Assembly (NCBI RefSeq): GCF_036711975.1
Contig: NC_091976.1
Span: forward strand, 20,398,001-20,462,000
Reading direction: 5' to 3'
Length of the DNA stretch: 64,000 bases
Source: Onthophagus taurus
Lineage: Eukaryota; Arthropoda; Insecta; Coleoptera; Scarabaeidae
In this document: positions 41,063-53,900 of the stretch, one piece after another
Layout: each line of letters starts with the position of its first letter
Numbering within the stretch: the first letter of the stretch is position 1
Made by a program: the position numbers and the translations under genes
The notes under the pieces: model-generated
Database searches by the model: none
What the model was told of the DNA's origin: nothing
What the model saw: the letters and a program-made list of their open reading frames with translations, nothing else

Positions 41063-42087
41063 ATGGAGAACGAACCTTATGTAGCTGATTGTCCCGAAAT
41101 GAGTGCCTCACCCGAAGAAAGTATTGGAATCGAGCCTGAACTACCCGAGGTGATAGTAGAGATAAAAGAGGAAGTTGTAGATCAGGACTGTGTACAGGAA
41201 CAAACGGGGCGAAAACGGCAAAAAGCGCCCCGAAAAGGGATACCAGTAAAAAGGGTAAAACCATCTAACACACCTGAACCAAACACGTGTAGCGAAAAGG
41301 ACTTTAGGCACCTTTTAGAAACGGTTAAGTCGAAAACAGGAGGCAAGAGTGCTTCCATACAATTGTGGCAATTTTTGGTGGGGTTGTTATCTGTGCCTGA
41401 AAATAAGGAGTGCATTAGATGGACGGGTAACGGTTTGGAGTTTAAATTAGTGGATCCTGCTGAAGTAATGATGGTTTATATCAAGATTGTTATCTAAAAT
41501 GAGTTTATTTGTTTTAGGTGGCTAGAAGATGGGGTTCCGTTAAAAATAGACCAAATATGAATTACGAGAAATTAAGCAGGGCTTTTAGGTATTATTATGA
41601 AAAAGGGATCATGCAAAAAGTTTCAGGTAAAACATTATCTTTGCAATGATGAGTTTAATAAATGACAGATAATGGGGATTTTCATGTTTTCAGTTGGTAC
41701 TGACTTAGGTTAATTTAAATTAATGCTAAAAACAATTTTTGATAAACATGTTATTGATATAATTAAAATTTAATTCACAATCTAAGTTGATAATAAATAT
41801 TAAAGTATTTGGTTTATCTAAAAAGTAACCGAGATAAAACTACTTCCGGTTTTAATATCCTATTCCACCTTGATTATTAGTCAACTTCATGGTCATTTAT
41901 ATCAATAATTATTTCTGTAAATATAATTATTATGTAAATAATAATATTTTGTGTTTTAGGTGGAGTATATGTGTACAAATTCGTCTGTGACTCACAAATT
42001 ATAATAAATTTAATGAACGACCTACGTGATGATTTCATAGAAATGTTAAATTATACTCCCACAAACGGATTACCTAAGATACTATAA
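41063..42087 (+). CDS. ETS-domain transcription factor
   Basis: Sequence-specific DNA-binding protein expected to recognise GGAA sites in the nucleus. Three exons: 41063-41464, 41518-41626 and 41960-42087; 212 residues, phases consistent. Residues 1-45 are acidic. Residues 49-66 ([18 protein letters not shown]) look like a nuclear localisation signal. The ETS domain (about 97-182) has [30 protein letters not shown], and the recognition helix [15 protein letters not shown] with both base-contacting arginines (R155, R158), ending VYKFVCD. The common LSR(G/A)LRYYY reads AFRYYY here. It is short for the family, with no Pointed domain, and resembles the ETS/GABPA group most; the subfamily is uncertain. 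Confidence 0.85.
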
Positions 42088-42439
42088 TAGTTTTGTTATG
42101 GATATACAAAGATTTATTAAAAAAATTAAAGAAAAAGGGTAAATAAATAATGTTAAGGTAAATAAACTTCAATATTTTAAGATCTCAAGCACCTGTTGTA
42201 TAATCAAGAATTGTTGTTTATTTTATTGTAAAGAACTATTTTGAAAATATTGAAGTTGTATATTTTTCTTGTATATATAAATAAATAATGTATGGATGGG
42301 GTTTATATTTGACTATATAAAATATAATTTTATGAAAAAAAATTTGTAGTTTGAAAGAGTTGGAGAATTCCTTCACAGCACTAGGCCCCAGTGGGCCCTT
42401 TGTACATCCCCACAATTTACAATTCATTTAGGGATCAGA

Positions 42440-43440
42440 AAATTTCTTTAAGTCCGCAATTTTTGGCCATGGTATGCCAAAAATGGATTTCCTTAAGAAC
42501 CCAAGTTTAAAGAGTCACAAACAGAGAGTCATCAAGTTGTTGATGATTGGTGAGGAGCCTCAAGTCACTTTTTGATTTTCTCAGGAACTGAGTAGTCCTC
42601 TTCTGGTAAGGGTAGAGCAGAGTATTTTTTTGCAAAGATATCTACTGCAGTCTCAACCCAACTATCGCAAAAAGCTCGATGGAAGATAGAGTTAGCGGTA
42701 CAAACGATTTAGGGGACACCAGTGTCTTCGTAGCCGCACGTTTCGGCAGTCTGTCAGACAGATTACGACGTTTTTCCTAACTTTTTTGGAGTTGATGATC
42801 ACATTAGCTGCTATATTCATAGCAGTTATTTCAGCCTAAGCAGTCGTGCAGTATGACACTATTGAAATGGAAAGGTGCAGATGGAAATCATGCAAGAAAA
42901 TTTCCGCACCAGAGCCTCCAGCCTTCTTTGATCTATCAGTATAGATGGTCGTCTCAATGCCAAAGTGTGACCTGTTTAACAAAGTAGGTGTGCTGTAGTA
43001 TGTGCGAGCTTCCCTCCTTGAAGCAAGAGGCTTACAAACAGCCTCACTCCAGAGTTCGCTCCAGACTATTCCCATTTTTACAACCTGCTTATTATCTACT
43101 GATCGCAATCGCAGCAACGCCATCACGGCCACCTCCCTGATAAAAATATGTAGGGGCTGCACGTTTAGCATAGTTTCCATCGCGATCGTGGGTATCGATC
43201 TCATGGCGCCCGTAATTATAAGCAGGCCAGTCGTTGCAGTTCGTGCAGCAATCTAGCCTTAGATGCATGTTTTAATGCTGTGCACTTAACTATGGCTCCG
43301 TGGGTGTTATCACAGAAGTGTAGATCCACATTGAAACCCTCGCATTTAATCCCCAAATAGTCCCAATTGACCTTCGACATTGGATGAGTACAATCTTTTT
43401 TGGTTTTGAAAAAAGATTTATTTTTTAATCTAAATTCCAA
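42440..43440 (-). mobile_element. R1/Jockey-type retroposon RNase H fragment
   Basis: Minus strand: LLHELQRLACL, then in another frame MRSIPTIAMETMLNVQPLHIF, the usual link between RT and RNase H, then TTIYTDRSKKAGGSGAEIF, where the RNase H start TDGSK reads TDRSK. A decayed tail follows down to WPKIADLKKF near 42450. One clear frameshift near 43210-43240. Nothing is seen at 43441-44170. Confidence 0.65.
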
Positions 43441-44179
43441 TTATATTTTAAAAACAAGTTAATTTATCTATCTTAAAACATATAAATAACTTTCTTAACC
43501 CATAGATCAAAACCGTATTTACATGCAATATCGGAAAAATGATGAGCTCTAAGATACGCAACTTTGCCTTCATTTAACCATTTCTGTATCTCTTATGCTT
43601 TCTGAGATCCCAATGGTGGGGGTCGAATTTGGATTACCTGTGTACTACCATGTACATGTATTCATGTTTCTGATAATTACATGAAGCACTCTTTTTCCCA
43701 GAGACACGGTTAAACGAATGACAAGATTATTGGCTCTCCATTCAGCTAGGAAACACATCAAGGTTAAGGACATACATACATATAATACTCAATGCCTAAA
43801 ACTTCCATGTAACTTTTACTTGTATTTGCCAAATTTCCTCCTGGAATCCCAAGGTCAAGGTTGCACAGTTTGACCTTATTATACTAACAATAAGACGTAT
43901 TGAAGAAGTACTGTAACAAATAACGAAAAACCAAAATGTGCTAAACAAGTTATTAACCCTCGCGTACCATGTAACTTATAGTGGATACATGCTAAGTGTA
44001 GGGCAAAATCCCATTGTAACCTCATGTGGATTAATTACTTACTTAGGTGTGTAACCAGACTAACTAGTAAAGGAAACATTATAAGGCAGTTTGGTACGCA
44101 AGCGGTTTAGATTCCTTTTTGTATTGATAAAATGTTGCTTTTATTTTTATTTTATATAAAATATATAACAAAAAAATAT

Positions 44180-44185
44180 TTTATT
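44180..44185 (-). terminator. poly(A) signal of EIF1AD
   Basis: AATAAA on the minus strand about 25 bases after the EIF1AD stop codon. It gives a very short 3' UTR and could serve both EIF1AD and any POLG-EIF1AD read-through transcript. Confidence 0.5.
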
Positions 44186-44208
44186 CTTAAACTAAACTTT
44201 AAATATAC

Positions 44209-44616
44209 TTAATTATCTTCTTCACTGCTAGAATCACTACTTGAATATACAATTGTCCTTTGGTTTGGGTTTATACAAAACAAATCCTCTCCATCATTTT
44301 CAAGTTTTTCCTCAAAAATTGAAGGAATAGCATTATTTTTTCTTAAAAATTTGATATAATTGTCCGTTGGAACTTTAACAATTTCCGGAAAATTTCCACC
44401 TACATCTTCGACAATAACCAACTTATTTACTTTAACCCACACGGTTTTTTGAAAACGCGAATTTAAAATTGCTTTAAAAACGATCTCGTCTTCACCGAGA
44501 ACATCAAAAATATGATTTGGATTTTTATAAATTACTTTTACAATTTTTTGGTTGTCTTTAGGTAGCTCAAATTCTTCTTGGAGAATATCCAGATAAATAT
44601 TTTTAGTTTTATTCAT
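44209..44616 (-). CDS. EIF1AD: EIF1AD (eIF1A domain-containing protein)
   Basis: Small RNA-binding protein with an S1-like OB fold related to eIF1A; vertebrate EIF1AD (haponin) is a nuclear protein linked to late pre-40S processing. The ORF has 135 residues. The N-terminus MNKTKNIYLDILQEEFELP fits the family's (T)KRKHVxKEVL...P pattern, followed by KIVKVIYKNPNHIFDVLGED and a WVKVNKLVIVEDV strand pair. The C-terminus is Asp/Ser-rich (SSSDSSSEEDN), as in relatives. A 3' splice site (ttttttatag) lies two bases before the ATG, implying a 5' UTR intron. The gene lies only 61 bp downstream of POLG on the same strand. Confidence 0.85.
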   Translation of the reverse strand: MNKTKNIYLDILQEEFELPKDNQKIVKVIYKNPNHIFDVLGEDEIVFKAILNSRFQKTVWVKVNKLVIVEDVGGNFPEIVKVPTDNYIKFLRKNNAIPSIFEEKLENDGEDLFCINPNQRTIVYSSSDSSSEEDN

Positions 44617-44677
44617 TCCTATAAAAAATAAAGATTTTTAATACATATTTAATTAAGACTCAACATGCTAACCATTT

Positions 44678-47600
44678 TTATTTGTACCAAAAATTCGTTG
44701 TTCCATTCGCTTTTTTAATTGCTTCATAAATATTTAAACTTTCCCCGTTTCGAATTCCGTATCCTTTTTCCAAACCGTGCGGATTTGAGGGTGTTTTACA
44801 ATCTTGTTTTGAATCTTTCCTTAAAACCTCATCGATTTCAACAGATGAGAAAAAAGCCACGCTTTGGGGAAGATCGTAAAGTCCTAATTTTAACGAACAA
44901 AACGATCTTGTTAACAAATTTGTTACATGCATTGCTAAAGCTGCTTGATATTTATATTTTTCTGGTACTAAATACCTAATTTCATCGTGAAAACTCAAAC
45001 AAAACCTTGCTTTATCACCCATTATCCATCTCATACAAACTAGCATTAAATGAAGAAAATCAACGGCGCCACTTTGGACCACCCAATTAATTCTTGTTGG
45101 AAGAAAGCGATCGGTTTCCATTGAAGATGGTTCCAAAGCTCGACTTAACCGTGATGTTAAGAATGGTGTAACAGGTGATGGAGTACCAGCGATTTCTTCT
45201 AAACGATTAAACATAGCAGACTCAGTTCCTCCTACCCATTTTGATTTTAAAAACATGTCATCAATTTTTTTACCATGTAGTTTCGATAATTGATGTGCCT
45301 GCCATTTTGTGTATGGAACATCAGAAAAATCATGAATATAATCACTTTTTAAATGATACGTCAGTTTTCCTTTAGTTAAAGTGAACATTTTATTAGCTTT
45401 TGATCTTGCTTCACTTTCACTCATCGATGGATTAAATTGTTTAATTAATCTTTCAGCAAAATTTTGACCCGCGCCATAAATTCGTGCATAATTTATTACT
45501 TTAGCATGATCTCTTGAGATTCCAACAGCTTTTGCCGTTACACTATGCATATCAGTCCCGCTCGCTTTATCCCCACTTAAAGTCATCCACCCTAATGGAG
45601 TTGCAGCATGCATCTTATAAGTTGCATCACCGATTACAGAAGCTATCCATAATTCTTGGGAATCAACGTCAGCCCCGATTATACAATAACCGGGTGGTGC
45701 TTGAACCATGGCTCTTAATTCAGAACCAACTCTTTCGGGGTGAGCATTTGAAGCTGTCATCCAAGTTGCTTCGACAGCCCGACGTGTTAAAGTCCCCGAA
45801 ACCACAACTTGCGGGATGATAGCACCAAGTTTTTCTTTAAGATTGGTCCAAACTACCATTTGATTTGTGATACGATCTCGATTATTTCTCCAATATGACA
45901 TTTGTCGAGCGATTGATAAAACTTTTTCAGCACTTTCCGTGTCGCCAGCTAAGACATTTTCGGAAAATTTAGTTAAAAAGTCTTTTGCTAAGGGATTCCC
46001 AACGTGAAACGAAGCCCCATCTTTATGCGGGAGTTTAAAGAAGAAACAACAGTCTTCAATAATCGTGTTACACCAAATTCCCGTTCCTTTATAAAGCCCG
46101 TTTGAGTGATCCTTTTTTAATTTACTATAATATTCTTTTCGGGATAAATTAGTTTCGACATCTTTTCCGATATTAATTTCGCTTGTATTCGCCTCGTTTG
46201 ATTTTTGAGTTAAAATCGGACATTTTATTAATAAGTTTTTTAAGGGAAGTTTTCGTTCGGTTTCGGTGTCGTTATTAAAAGGGACGAGGAGACCCCAACC
46301 TTGTTCTCTTATATAATGCAAAGGATAACCCTCCCAAGTTAAATTCAATAATTTTGGAGTAACCTGCATGGATGTTGTTATTAAATGAGGACCAGGAATC
46401 CAATTCTCTTCAGAAAATTTAGTACAAAGCTTTCTGTACCAATTTGGATAACCCGGAAGTAACGTTTTAACAGCTGGAAGAAACGATTTAGTTTCTTCTA
46501 AATAAGAAAATTTTTTATTTAATTTATCAACACTTATTAAATTAGAGGTTAAATTTGAAAAAATAAATTCAGGTTCATCTTCGTTTTGATTTAAAGAATA
46601 ATTTTGATCCTTTTTTGTTGTTTTAACGGCCTTTTTTAATTTAATATTTTTAACATCCCAATCTAAATCCCACAGCCAAATATCTTCTTTATATTTCGCA
46701 CCATGTAATAATTGGCACGCTAAATCAGCCCTTTTCGCTAAAAGTAATCGACTTTCGATTTCTAAATCTTGGTAAGTTTGATCGGATTCTTCGATATACC
46801 TCTCCCAATTCGAATTAACCGGTAAAAAGGCCGTGGAAAGTTCTAACATGCCGGCTAAAGTCGCTGGGTGTGGAAATCGATCCAAAAATAACGGGTATAA
46901 CTCTTTTAAAACATTAAACGTAGCTATCACATCATTAGCACAATAATCCATAAGATTATAAAAATCGGCTTTAATTTCGGATAAGGTGCCGTTAAAAAAA
47001 ACATTTCTTGCTTCCTTTTCGATTGGTTTTCCACAATATAATTTATGAACATCGCTTAAAGAATTTAAAGAACTTCGATCTTGCCAAGATTCTTCGTGTT
47101 CGTTTGATTTTGATTTTAAAACCGCCCTTTGATAACTTGTTATCCCACTTACGCAAATATGTAAAGACATTGTATCTAAAAATCTTGTTGAGGTGTTTTC
47201 AATTTGGTATTGTTCTTTAATTTTAGAACGATCGAAAGATACGTTGTGACCAACGATAATTTTGGGGATTTTACCAAGAGGGATTAAAGAATTATCTAAA
47301 TAAAAATGATTCGTAATAGGCTTTGAGGAGCCCTCTAATAATGATGGGCTAACCCAACCATACCAAGCTTTACTTGATACGGCTGTTGCTAAGGTTGGGG
47401 TTTTTCCTGCTAACATACACACTTCAACATCAAAAACTAAGCATTCCTCTAAAGGTGCTTCAACTTTTTCAACTTTGTCTTTGGTGTAACGCGTCCAACC
47501 TTCCTGCATTAACCAATCGTTTGGTTTATCAGGAATTTTTAGAAGCAAATCATCAATAACTTTTTTATATGGTTGAGCTTGATCGTTTGAAATTTTCCAA

Positions 47601-47989
47601 AAATGCTCCTCAAGGTTTTTTCCTTCTAACGGAGGAATAACAAAGTTAACATCTTCTAATAAACCACCTTCATCTTTGATACCAAATTTTTTTAATTGCA
47701 ACCTACAACTCTCTACAGTTTGTGATGATAAATTATCATTCGGCAAATTTTTGAAAATTTGATCATAAATTGGGGTTGAAAGCATTTGTACGCCCATATG
47801 ATTCATTCTAGGACCTTTTTTTAGTTCAAAATGAGGTGTAATATTTGTAGTAAAAGCTAGGGGATCTTTTTGTGGCTTTTTTCTCGTCGTTGAAGGTAGA
47901 AATACCTTTTTTGTTACTCGAGGATATATTTCTGAGAAATTTTTTTTATTTAATACGCTTAATAAGTTTGTTTTTGATATGGTTAACAT
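44678..47989 (-). CDS. POLG: mitochondrial DNA polymerase gamma, catalytic subunit
   Basis: Replicates and repairs mitochondrial DNA. One uninterrupted ORF of 1103 residues, near the usual length. The basic N-terminus (MLTISKTNLLSVLNKKN) suits mitochondrial import. Exonuclease motifs: I FDVEV (186-190), II VGHNVSFDRS (246-255), III DYCAND (348-353). Spacer region about 400-690. Polymerase motifs: A GADVDSQELW (D774), B RDHAKVINYARIYGAG (K830, Y834), C FHDEIRY (D1002, E1003). All catalytic acids are present, so it should be active. No intron occurs inside the ORF, but a 3' splice site (gtaatttctag) seven bases before the ATG and a strong donor at 48139 suggest a 143-bp intron in the 5' UTR. 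Confidence 0.95.
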   Translation of the reverse strand: MLTISKTNLLSVLNKKNFSEIYPRVTKKVFLPSTTRKKPQKDPLAFTTNITPHFELKKGPRMNHMGVQMLSTPIYDQIFKNLPNDNLSSQTVESCRLQLKKFGIKDEGGLLEDVNFVIPPLEGKNLEEHFWKISNDQAQPYKKVIDDLLLKIPDKPNDWLMQEGWTRYTKDKVEKVEAPLEECLVFDVEVCMLAGKTPTLATAVSSKAWYGWVSPSLLEGSSKPITNHFYLDNSLIPLGKIPKIIVGHNVSFDRSKIKEQYQIENTSTRFLDTMSLHICVSGITSYQRAVLKSKSNEHEESWQDRSSLNSLSDVHKLYCGKPIEKEARNVFFNGTLSEIKADFYNLMDYCANDVIATFNVLKELYPLFLDRFPHPATLAGMLELSTAFLPVNSNWERYIEESDQTYQDLEIESRLLLAKRADLACQLLHGAKYKEDIWLWDLDWDVKNIKLKKAVKTTKKDQNYSLNQNEDEPEFIFSNLTSNLISVDKLNKKFSYLEETKSFLPAVKTLLPGYPNWYRKLCTKFSEENWIPGPHLITTSMQVTPKLLNLTWEGYPLHYIREQGWGLLVPFNNDTETERKLPLKNLLIKCPILTQKSNEANTSEINIGKDVETNLSRKEYYSKLKKDHSNGLYKGTGIWCNTIIEDCCFFFKLPHKDGASFHVGNPLAKDFLTKFSENVLAGDTESAEKVLSIARQMSYWRNNRDRITNQMVVWTNLKEKLGAIIPQVVVSGTLTRRAVEATWMTASNAHPERVGSELRAMVQAPPGYCIIGADVDSQELWIASVIGDATYKMHAATPLGWMTLSGDKASGTDMHSVTAKAVGISRDHAKVINYARIYGAGQNFAERLIKQFNPSMSESEARSKANKMFTLTKGKLTYHLKSDYIHDFSDVPYTKWQAHQLSKLHGKKIDDMFLKSKWVGGTESAMFNRLEEIAGTPSPVTPFLTSRLSRALEPSSMETDRFLPTRINWVVQSGAVDFLHLMLVCMRWIMGDKARFCLSFHDEIRYLVPEKYKYQAALAMHVTNLLTRSFCSLKLGLYDLPQSVAFFSSVEIDEVLRKDSKQDCKTPSNPHGLEKGYGIRNGESLNIYEAIKKANGTTNFWYK

Positions 47990-50900
47990 GTTGAATCTAG
48001 AAATTACAAAAAACTATTTAATATTAAATTTTTTATATTGAACGAAAAAGTTAGGTTATGTTAAAAAAAAATACTAAAGTCTTAACTTTATCAATTAAAA
48101 ACCACGAGAATAACAAATTTATGTTGATCTTAAACTTACTTTTTCAAATAACAACCAATTATTAAAGAACTTAAACAATCACAACTAAACGTGAGGTTTT
48201 TTTATACCTAATATAGGTTATGTTTACTACTGTGAAATTAGAAATGTTATACGTTTTTCTCGTCCTTGAAGGTAAAATACCTTTTTGGTTACTCGAGGAT
48301 ATATGTATTTCTGAGAAATTTTTTTTATTTAATACGCTTAATAAGTTTGTTTTTGATATGGTTAACATGTTGAATCTAGAAATTACAAAAAACTATTTAA
48401 TATTAAATTTTTTATATTGAACGGAAAAGTTAGGTTATGTTAAAGAAAACAGGTCTTAACTTTATCAATTAAAAACCACGAGAATGATCAGAATTTATGC
48501 TGATCTTAAACTTACTTTTTCAAATAACAACCAATTCTTGATGAACTTATTTAAAACTAAACGTGAGGTTTCTTATGCCTAATATAGGTTATGTTTACTA
48601 CTGTGAAATTAGAAACCATCTGTCAAAAATGTCAAAATAAATTTTGCTCAAAATTTATTAAATATAATTAATTATAAATTAATTATAATATAATTGAAAG
48701 AAGCTTTAAACTGTTTTTGGTTTATTTATTTCTTTCTACAATCTTTAATCTTTATCTTGCATAAAAAGTTTAGTAAGAAATCTTTAAAGGTTATGTTATG
48801 AAGTGCAATAAAAACAGAGAAATTCATAAAAACTATGGACACTGAGCCTGAAATAAAAATAAAGCAAGAACCAAATTATAAAGAGGAAACTATAAACTTT
48901 ATATCACCGGATGAGGAAGAATTCTCACAAGATATACCAGACGAAGTTAAAATAGAGGATGTTCAAACTAATTTTTATTACATCTGTAAAGTTTGTCAAA
49001 AAAACTTTGATTCTGAAACAGATTTACAAGAACACCTCAAAGAACCAGCGCTTACAAAAACTTATCAATGTTGCGCTTGCGATAAATCTTTCAGGGATAC
49101 ATTCCAATTAACAGTCCATACACGAAAACATACCGGTGATAAACCATACGTATGTAGTATTTGTTCGAAACGATTTACAATCAGTGGCAATTTAAAAACT
49201 CACATGAGAACTCACACGGGTGAAAGAAGATATGAATGTCATAATTGTAAAAAGAAATTTATTCAATTCGCCCACCTTCAAGAACATATCATATCACACG
49301 GTGAAGATAGACCATTTAAATGTTCTTTATGTGGAGGTCAATTTATGACACAAAGAAGATTAACTAGACATATGAAAATACACGAAAAGAAACCAGACAT
49401 AATCAGTAATACAATTAGCGATTCTGATGGTACTTTTAAATGTGATATTTGTTTGAATTCTTTTCAATCATCGCGAGGTTTCAACAGACATTTTAGTCGT
49501 ATTCATGTAGAGGGGGTTGACGAATCAAGTTTAAAATGTAAATTATGTGATAAGAAACTAAATGCTAAACGGCAACTAACGCGACATATGAAAGCTCATT
49601 TAGGTGTAAAACCGTATTCTTGCAAAATTTGTGATCGTAATTTTCCATCATCTCAAAATCGTGATCGGCACATGAAAATTCATACGGGCGAGAAACCTTA
49701 TTCTTGTCCAACATGTAAAAAAGGTTTCGTTTGTGAAGCTAACATGAAAAGGCATGTACGAATTCACACTGGAGAGAAACCTTATGATTGTAAAATTTGT
49801 GGAAAACGATTTTCACATAGTACTTCTGTTAAAGAACATATGGTGGTGCATGATAAAACTAAAGTGGTCGAATGTGGAATTTGTGGGGCTGGTTTTGGGA
49901 TTAGAAAGAGATTGTTGGAACATGTTAGAAGAAAGCATTTGTCAAAAAATAATGAAACAATTAATAAAATAGATAATTTGGTTGTTGTAAAAGAGGAAAT
50001 TAATGAGGAAGATTATTATTCTAATATTCATGATGAATATACTGACAAAGTGGAAAGGGTTGATATTAAAGTTGAGAATCAAAACATTTATTGAAATAAT
50101 ATAATTATTTGTTGATGATATTTTTGTATGTTTTAAGAATAAGTTGATTTTTTAATAGTATAATAGTATGTAAGAATAAAAAATAAAGAAAAAGGACATT
50201 GTAAACTTGTATTGACAAAATTAACCTTACGCAATACACCTTAGGAAACATAACTAACATTTCCCAATCTATCTGACGTTGTTCAACGTCTATACCCTTA
50301 CCCTTAATTTTTCCCTGGAGTCATTAAGCTTAGTAAACATAGCTAACCTTTTTGAATCTAATTGGCATTGAGTATCGTCCGTAACTTTAAGATGACCTTC
50401 ACCTTAACAATGACCTCCAGGTAAACATTTTTTGCATGGAGATTATTGACTCTAGTGAACAATACTAAACCTACTCAAGATTTCTCACCTGTGTTATTAA
50501 CCTGTAAACAAAATCATCATTACCTCAGAAAATATAACTGACCCATCATAATCTGCTAAATAAAACTTCATCACCTTTGGATTGCTCACGGCTATAGCGC
50601 GACATTGATGCTCTTTATTACAGCTCACATTTCATAACACTCATCAACCCTGAAAAATGTAATGTTATTTCTTTTACAAGGAAGGTGAGCACGATGAGAT
50701 ACGATTACAACCTGAGTTGTGTAAATTAAGTAATGAGACTGATTTTTTGCAATTTTTTTTTATTAGAATAGATTTACAATTCAATATTGTCTCCGTCCAA
50801 ATAACTTCCTTCTGAAGCCACACAGCGCTGAAGTTCTTCCAATCCTCATAGCACTGCTGGAACTGCGATACTGGAATAGCCTTCAGCTTCAGCTGAAGAG

Positions 50901-53900
50901 GAAAAAGCACAAGGACTCAAGTCAGGTGTATAAGGAGACTGAGGAGCTACAGGAATGTTTTTACCGGTCAAAAACTCATTTATTGAAATTGCTGTGTGGG
51001 AAGGCGCATTATCGTGATCCAACACCCAGTTGTTCTCGATGTTTGTCTCACACGAATGACCCTTTTTCGAAGTTTTTAAAAAACCTCTGGGTAAAAGTGT
51101 TGATTGATCGTTTGGTCTTGAGGCACAAACTGTTTGGACGGATTGTACTCAAACACCTAAGATTCAACACCCAATCGATTCCAAAAAGTCAAGGCACCTT
51201 TCCCTCCTGTTGTCCTTTTGGTCTTGTGAAAAGTTTTTTTGGAACCATTTTTAAGCAGATGTTTCTCATCTCGAATTCAAAATCTGATGAAATTTTCAAA
51301 TCCTTGAAGATGAAGGAGTGTCGCTTCATGGTTTATCCGTAGGCCTGCTGAAATTTTGCAAAAGTTTCCATTGCACTACGCCCAAATCTGAATCAAAACC
51401 TGATTGCACACCGTTGCTCGAAATTAATAAGCAATAAGGGTGTGGTGTTAGGCGACAGAAATTTGATGTTAACAAAGTTATATGTAGGATGGCCTTCTTC
51501 AATATTTGGAGAATGAGCAGTAGCATTGTCCATAAGTAGCACACATTTAAGAGGCAGTTTCGTTTCCTCAATATGTGTTTTAACAGAAGGAGCAAAAACG
51601 TCATTCAACAAAATACGTATCATAGCTTGTTGTTTGAATGCTGTTTGTATGCGAAGCCGTTGCTGTGCGTAGGATTTTTGTACTGCGAATCACTTTCGCC
51701 CCTGTTCGCTCCATACGTTCTGTGGGTTCGTGAAGTGAAGCAAAATATGTTCACAAATTGAGACGTTCGTGCTCCGAGGTATCACCATAGAACAGATATA
51801 GAGACTATAGTAAGACTATTGCAGACTTGCAATTCGACACACCTCCGCAGTAACAATCACAACCTTAATGCCATTAGGCCTGTCTTGGCTCAAGAGTTCT
51901 GTAGTTTCGAACAGTTCTGAACCTTTCCGAGTATACGCAATATATGCAATATGTATGCGCAGAAAGTTTCAGAACTTTGGAAATAAGATATGCAGTTTTC
52001 GAATAAGCGATTCTGTACGGCATTATGTTGATTTGGTGGATTTTGCTAATCGTATTAGAGAAAAAGTTATTCATTCACTTTCATTGAATCACTTATGAAC
52101 ATTCATGGAATCTTAAGGGTAAATATAGAAAACTTCGGCATTTACTTTCTAAACTAGACGAAACTGCAACAAGAGATTTTATATATCTTATTGGGATTGT
52201 TACAATGAGGTTGCTAATGACAAACCTGATATAAATAAAGTTGTATTAAATGAAAGAAGTCCTAATGGGGTTGAACTTGATTATTATCTGCAGTGTCCAA
52301 CTCCTAAAAGAGATACTAATTCCTGTGAATGGGAGTACTAAGTAATAGGTTTTAATATCCGGCCGGATTTTAAAAAATGACCGAATAGGCCGGGTACCGA
52401 ATAGTTGCGGGAAATCCGTTCCACCACTACTGGAGATCTTATAATATATAGAAGTAAATTGTAACAAATTCAATCCCCCAGTATCTAGTTACATCGATAT
52501 GACGATTAAATAGAAGATCATAATCATTAACATACAAAATAATGATAATAATTGCTTTGCATGGGCGCTTACGTCCGCAATGTACCAACCCACCGCACCA
52601 CCACAAAGAACATCATCATATTTACTTTACGTTGAATTCCAACAGTTTGGAATTTCCAGTTAGCATGATAGACATACCAAAATTAAAAAAAAAAACGAAC
52701 ATAAAAGATTCGTCAGCAAAGGTTGCTTGAAGATCACTCGTTGTGATTATTATTGGTGTGATTTAACAATGCCATTCTGGACCTAGCACAAATTTAGTTA
52801 ATTTTGATGATGGCACAAAGTAATACGCAACGCAAATCTGTAACAATAAGGCCTGGTGCACACTTGCGACCACGAACTTCCTACACACCTATATAGGTTG
52901 TTTCAGCGAGACCGGTCATTAGACGTTTCTGAGGTTCTGGCCAAAATAAAAATTTGAGAATTCAGATTTAAATATTATCAATTGCGTTCTCTTTGACTAA
53001 AATATTTTCATATTTCTAGCACTTCCGGTTATATCGAAAATCGCCATCTACTTTATTTTTTTTAAATGGAACACCTGTATATTTTTACAAGTTTGGATTT
53101 GTCTGCTTTCAAGGTTTATGAATAACTTTACTTTTTGCAATTTGATTCGGCCGTTCTCGAGTTATTCGAATTTTTCTAGAAAAATTTGCTCCAGCAGACA
53201 TTTGTTCAAAAAATCAGAGGACACTCGATTTTTGAAATACCAATTTAGGATTCAGAATAGAGGTGTCAACCGATACTTGTACCTGTTACTTTGGAACAGG
53301 TATTTGTATGTTGTTCCTTGGAACAGTTACTAAATTTAAAAAATAACAGGTACAAAATACTAGTTCTGTAAATGTTATCGATTTCTTCTCTACGTTACTT
53401 ATTATATTATTTGGTATGGGTAGGAACAACAAAGATTTGATGTATTTTTTGTAACAACTGTTACCAATAATGAAAAGAAAATGAAATAAGTGAAAATATT
53501 ATAGTCGAAGAGAACGCAATTGATAATACTTAAGTCTAAATTCTCAAATTTTTATTTTGGCCAGAACCCCAGAAACGTCTAATGAATCGGGTCTAACTAA
53601 AAAGGAAGCGTCACCAATAGAAGCAACTATTTCCTTTCAAACATAAATATAAATTAGTTTATGTCACATCAATAAACTATAAAATAATTTTTAAAAATCA
53701 ATTACAAATTAGTGTATGAATTAAAAAATAAATTTTAATATTAAATTTTTATTTATTTTTCATATAAAACCTCATCCAACTTCTCGTATTTTTCTCATTA
53801 TTTCTTTCTCAACTAAAGCTTTAATATTACCATCAACATTAGGAATTTCCGTATTTGTTCGAACAGATAACTAAAAAAAGAACAAATTAATCATACTTAT